A stretch of 8,038 nt of DNA, from NCBI GenBank assembly GCA_947174085.1, contig CAMWHN010000089.1, positions 1-8,038 of the forward strand, written 5' to 3'. Shown piece after piece: positions 7,089-8,038 of the stretch (positions are counted from its first letter, which is position 1; the number at the start of each line of letters is the position of its first letter). Below the pieces are notes generated by a model. It was given only the letters and a program-made list of their open reading frames with translations. It searched no databases and was not told where the DNA came from. The position numbers and the translations under genes are program-made. This DNA is from an uncultured Ruminococcus sp. (GTDB lineage Bacteria; Bacillota; Clostridia; Oscillospirales; Ruminococcaceae).

Positions 7089-7128
7089 AATTTTTATAGC
7101 TTAACTCTTAAAAACAGAATATTTAACC

Positions 7129-7168
7129 TCCCATTATGTTCTTCTCAAAATATAATGGGAATTTTTTT
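7129..7168 (+). terminator. rho-independent terminator ending the operon
   Basis: TCCCATTAT (7129-7137) pairs perfectly with ATAATGGGA (7152-7160) around a 14-base loop, followed at 7162-7168 by seven T. It lies 40 bases after the stop of the 653-aa gene. There is no matching T-run for the minus strand, so it acts on the plus strand only. Confidence 0.85.
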
Positions 7169-7203
7169 AACTGTAGTAATTAACATGAGTTTAACAAAAA
7201 AAA

Positions 7204-7606
7204 TTAGTCAGATAGGCATAAAGTATCTTTAGCCCTCACTGGAAGACTGACATTTATGACTGATATTAAAGTATCTGTAAGATTTTTGTACAGTTGAAAT
7301 ATGTTTGCTATTTGTATATAATCGGTCAGCATTTCCTGTAATGCAGTTGAATATGCACCTGAACATTCACGGATTATTGAACGAATATTTTATTTTCTGT
7401 AAGCTATTTTTTCACTTCTTTACTTGTTCTGTCGTCCAATACACCTATTGATTTATGTGTTGTTTCATCTAAGATTACAGTACAGTACTTCTGTTCTCTT
7501 TTGTTTGCAAAATAATCTATTCCTACTTTAGTTAAAAAAACAATTTCTTTTTCTTGTTATATCAATAGAATATTATCTCTAATTCTTAAAAGCAGACTAT
7601 TTATTA
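7204..7606 (-). pseudogene. decayed ISL3-family transposase remnant
   Basis: Reading the minus strand, one frame (7556 to 7407, 50 residues) contains KVGIDYFANKREQKYCTVIL followed by a DETTHKSIGVLDDR stretch. This matches the ISL3-type pattern 'GIDDFAxRKxxxYGTxxxDxxTHRxxxLLxxR'. It is cut by TAG at 7404-7406, where the family usually has Trp. After a frameshift the match continues from 7386 to 7207 (60 residues) as IRECSGAYSTALQEM and IQIANIFQLYKNLTD, the family's 'RDRxxAYxxA...QVADRFHLxxNL' block, and ends at TAA 7204-7206. A possible weaker upstream piece, SLLLRIRDNI, lies near 7571-7600 in the first frame behind another stop. The catalytic-block Asp of DRxxAY is Glu here. With several stops and a frameshift, this is a dead relic of the central transposase. 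Family assignment is by recalled pattern, not by search. Confidence 0.6.
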
Positions 7607-7762
7607 GAAGTACCATAAATCTGACCCCAATCTGTACCCCAAAAACCATTCTCACAGTACATAAGCTGAGTAACGTAAAATTACGGAAGCAACGTAAAAT
7701 CGACATATTTTAAAATACTGCGTGGGGCTGGGAAATGATAAAAATCCTTATGTAAATCCCTG
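7607..7762. other. gene-free patch with short repeats between two IS remnants
   Basis: No open frame of interest is present on either strand. The stretch holds an imperfect pair CTGACCCC (7621-7628) and CTGTACCCC (7632-7640), possibly the end of a lost mobile element, and the AACGTAAAAT repeat listed separately. It probably consists of scraps left by successive insertions and deletions. Confidence 0.4.
7672..7700. repeat. 10-bp direct repeat AACGTAAAAT with overlapping palindrome
   Basis: AACGTAAAAT occurs at 7672-7681 and again at 7691-7700, exactly 19 bases apart. The first copy overlaps the perfect 12-bp palindrome CGTAAAATTACG (7674-7685). It could be a protein-binding site or an element end; in AT-rich DNA a chance origin cannot be excluded. 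Confidence 0.45.
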
Positions 7763-8038
7763 CTATTTATAATTTACAACATAACCAATAATTCTTTTAA
7801 TGATAGAAGGTTTTCGAACAGGTCTATTGATTATAAGATGGAGCTTGAAGCCGTAAAACCGTCTCATTGAGCTTTTTCCTCTTTGTGCATATTCTTTGAA
7901 AATCCTATGACTGTTTATGTGATGATTGTTACATACATGCAACGATGTAGAATCTACAAAAGATATTCCTGAACACTTGCCACAACGTGCTTTTATGGTG
8001 TATAATAACAGTGGAACAAGTGCAAATTTCATTATTTC
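7763..8038 (-). pseudogene. IS982-family transposase fragment, cut by the window edge and 3'-truncated
   Basis: The minus-strand frame is open to the right edge and ends at TAG 7763-7765. It contains CGKCSGISFVDSTSLHVCNN, then HRIFKEYAQRGKSSM and FYGFKLHLIIN, the central block of IS982-family DDE transposases, with the first catalytic Asp in FVDST. The full family protein is around 290 aa; the N-terminal part lies beyond the window. After HLIIN, where the family continues with a 'DxGEI' type sequence and the second Asp, this copy diverges into RPVRKPSIIKRIIGYVVNYK and stops. The second and third catalytic acids are absent, so the element looks inactivated by a deletion or a later insertion at about 7825. 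The codon reading into the window edge is in frame (EIMKFA), so the internal Met at 8032 is not the start. Confidence 0.75.

Noticed and set aside
1..8038. tRNA, rRNA, CRISPR array or riboswitch
   Set aside because: No cloverleaf, regularly spaced repeat array or recognisable aptamer was seen on either strand.

Overview
The window is very AT-rich, with A/T-biased codons, strong GGAGG-type ribosome binding sites and tightly packed co-directional genes. This suggests a low-GC Firmicute, most likely a gut-type Clostridia/Lachnospiraceae genome. The presence of ISL3-like and IS982-like remnants at one edge and an orphan coding fragment at the other marks it as an accessory region. The lineage is inferred from style and protein families only.

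Layout: positions 1-250 hold a start-less coding remnant (20-211) and a short leader. Positions 261-7088 hold one plus-strand cluster that reads as a single operon. It encodes: (1) an 865-aa HerA/FtsK-type hexameric ATPase (DUF87-like) with an uncharacterised N-terminal region and a helical C-terminal tail; (2) a 161-aa coiled-coil protein overlapping it by 14 bases; (3) a HEYGH zinc-metallopeptidase-like domain, split by a -1 frameshift at an A7 run and separated from the coiled-coil protein only by an in-frame TGA; (4) a small acidic 82-aa protein; (5) a 256-aa Lgt-like multipass membrane enzyme; (6) a 653-aa protein with two glycine-rich membrane helices, a charged coiled coil and a large soluble domain, coupled to the Lgt-like gene by an ATGA overlap. 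A strong intrinsic terminator follows at 7129-7168. Positions 7170-8038 hold no intact gene, only a decayed ISL3-type transposase, a short repeat-rich patch and a broken IS982-type transposase running off the right edge.

How the genes may work together (inference): a motor ATPase, a membrane-anchored coiled-coil partner and a coiled-coil 'adaptor' apparently once fused to a metallopeptidase domain, followed by a small immunity-sized protein, resemble the parts list of a toxin-delivery or DNA/protein-translocation module. I do not recognise it as a named system. The peptidase part carries one or two lesions, so that activity may be lost or may depend on recoding, while the ATPase, Lgt-like and large membrane genes look intact.
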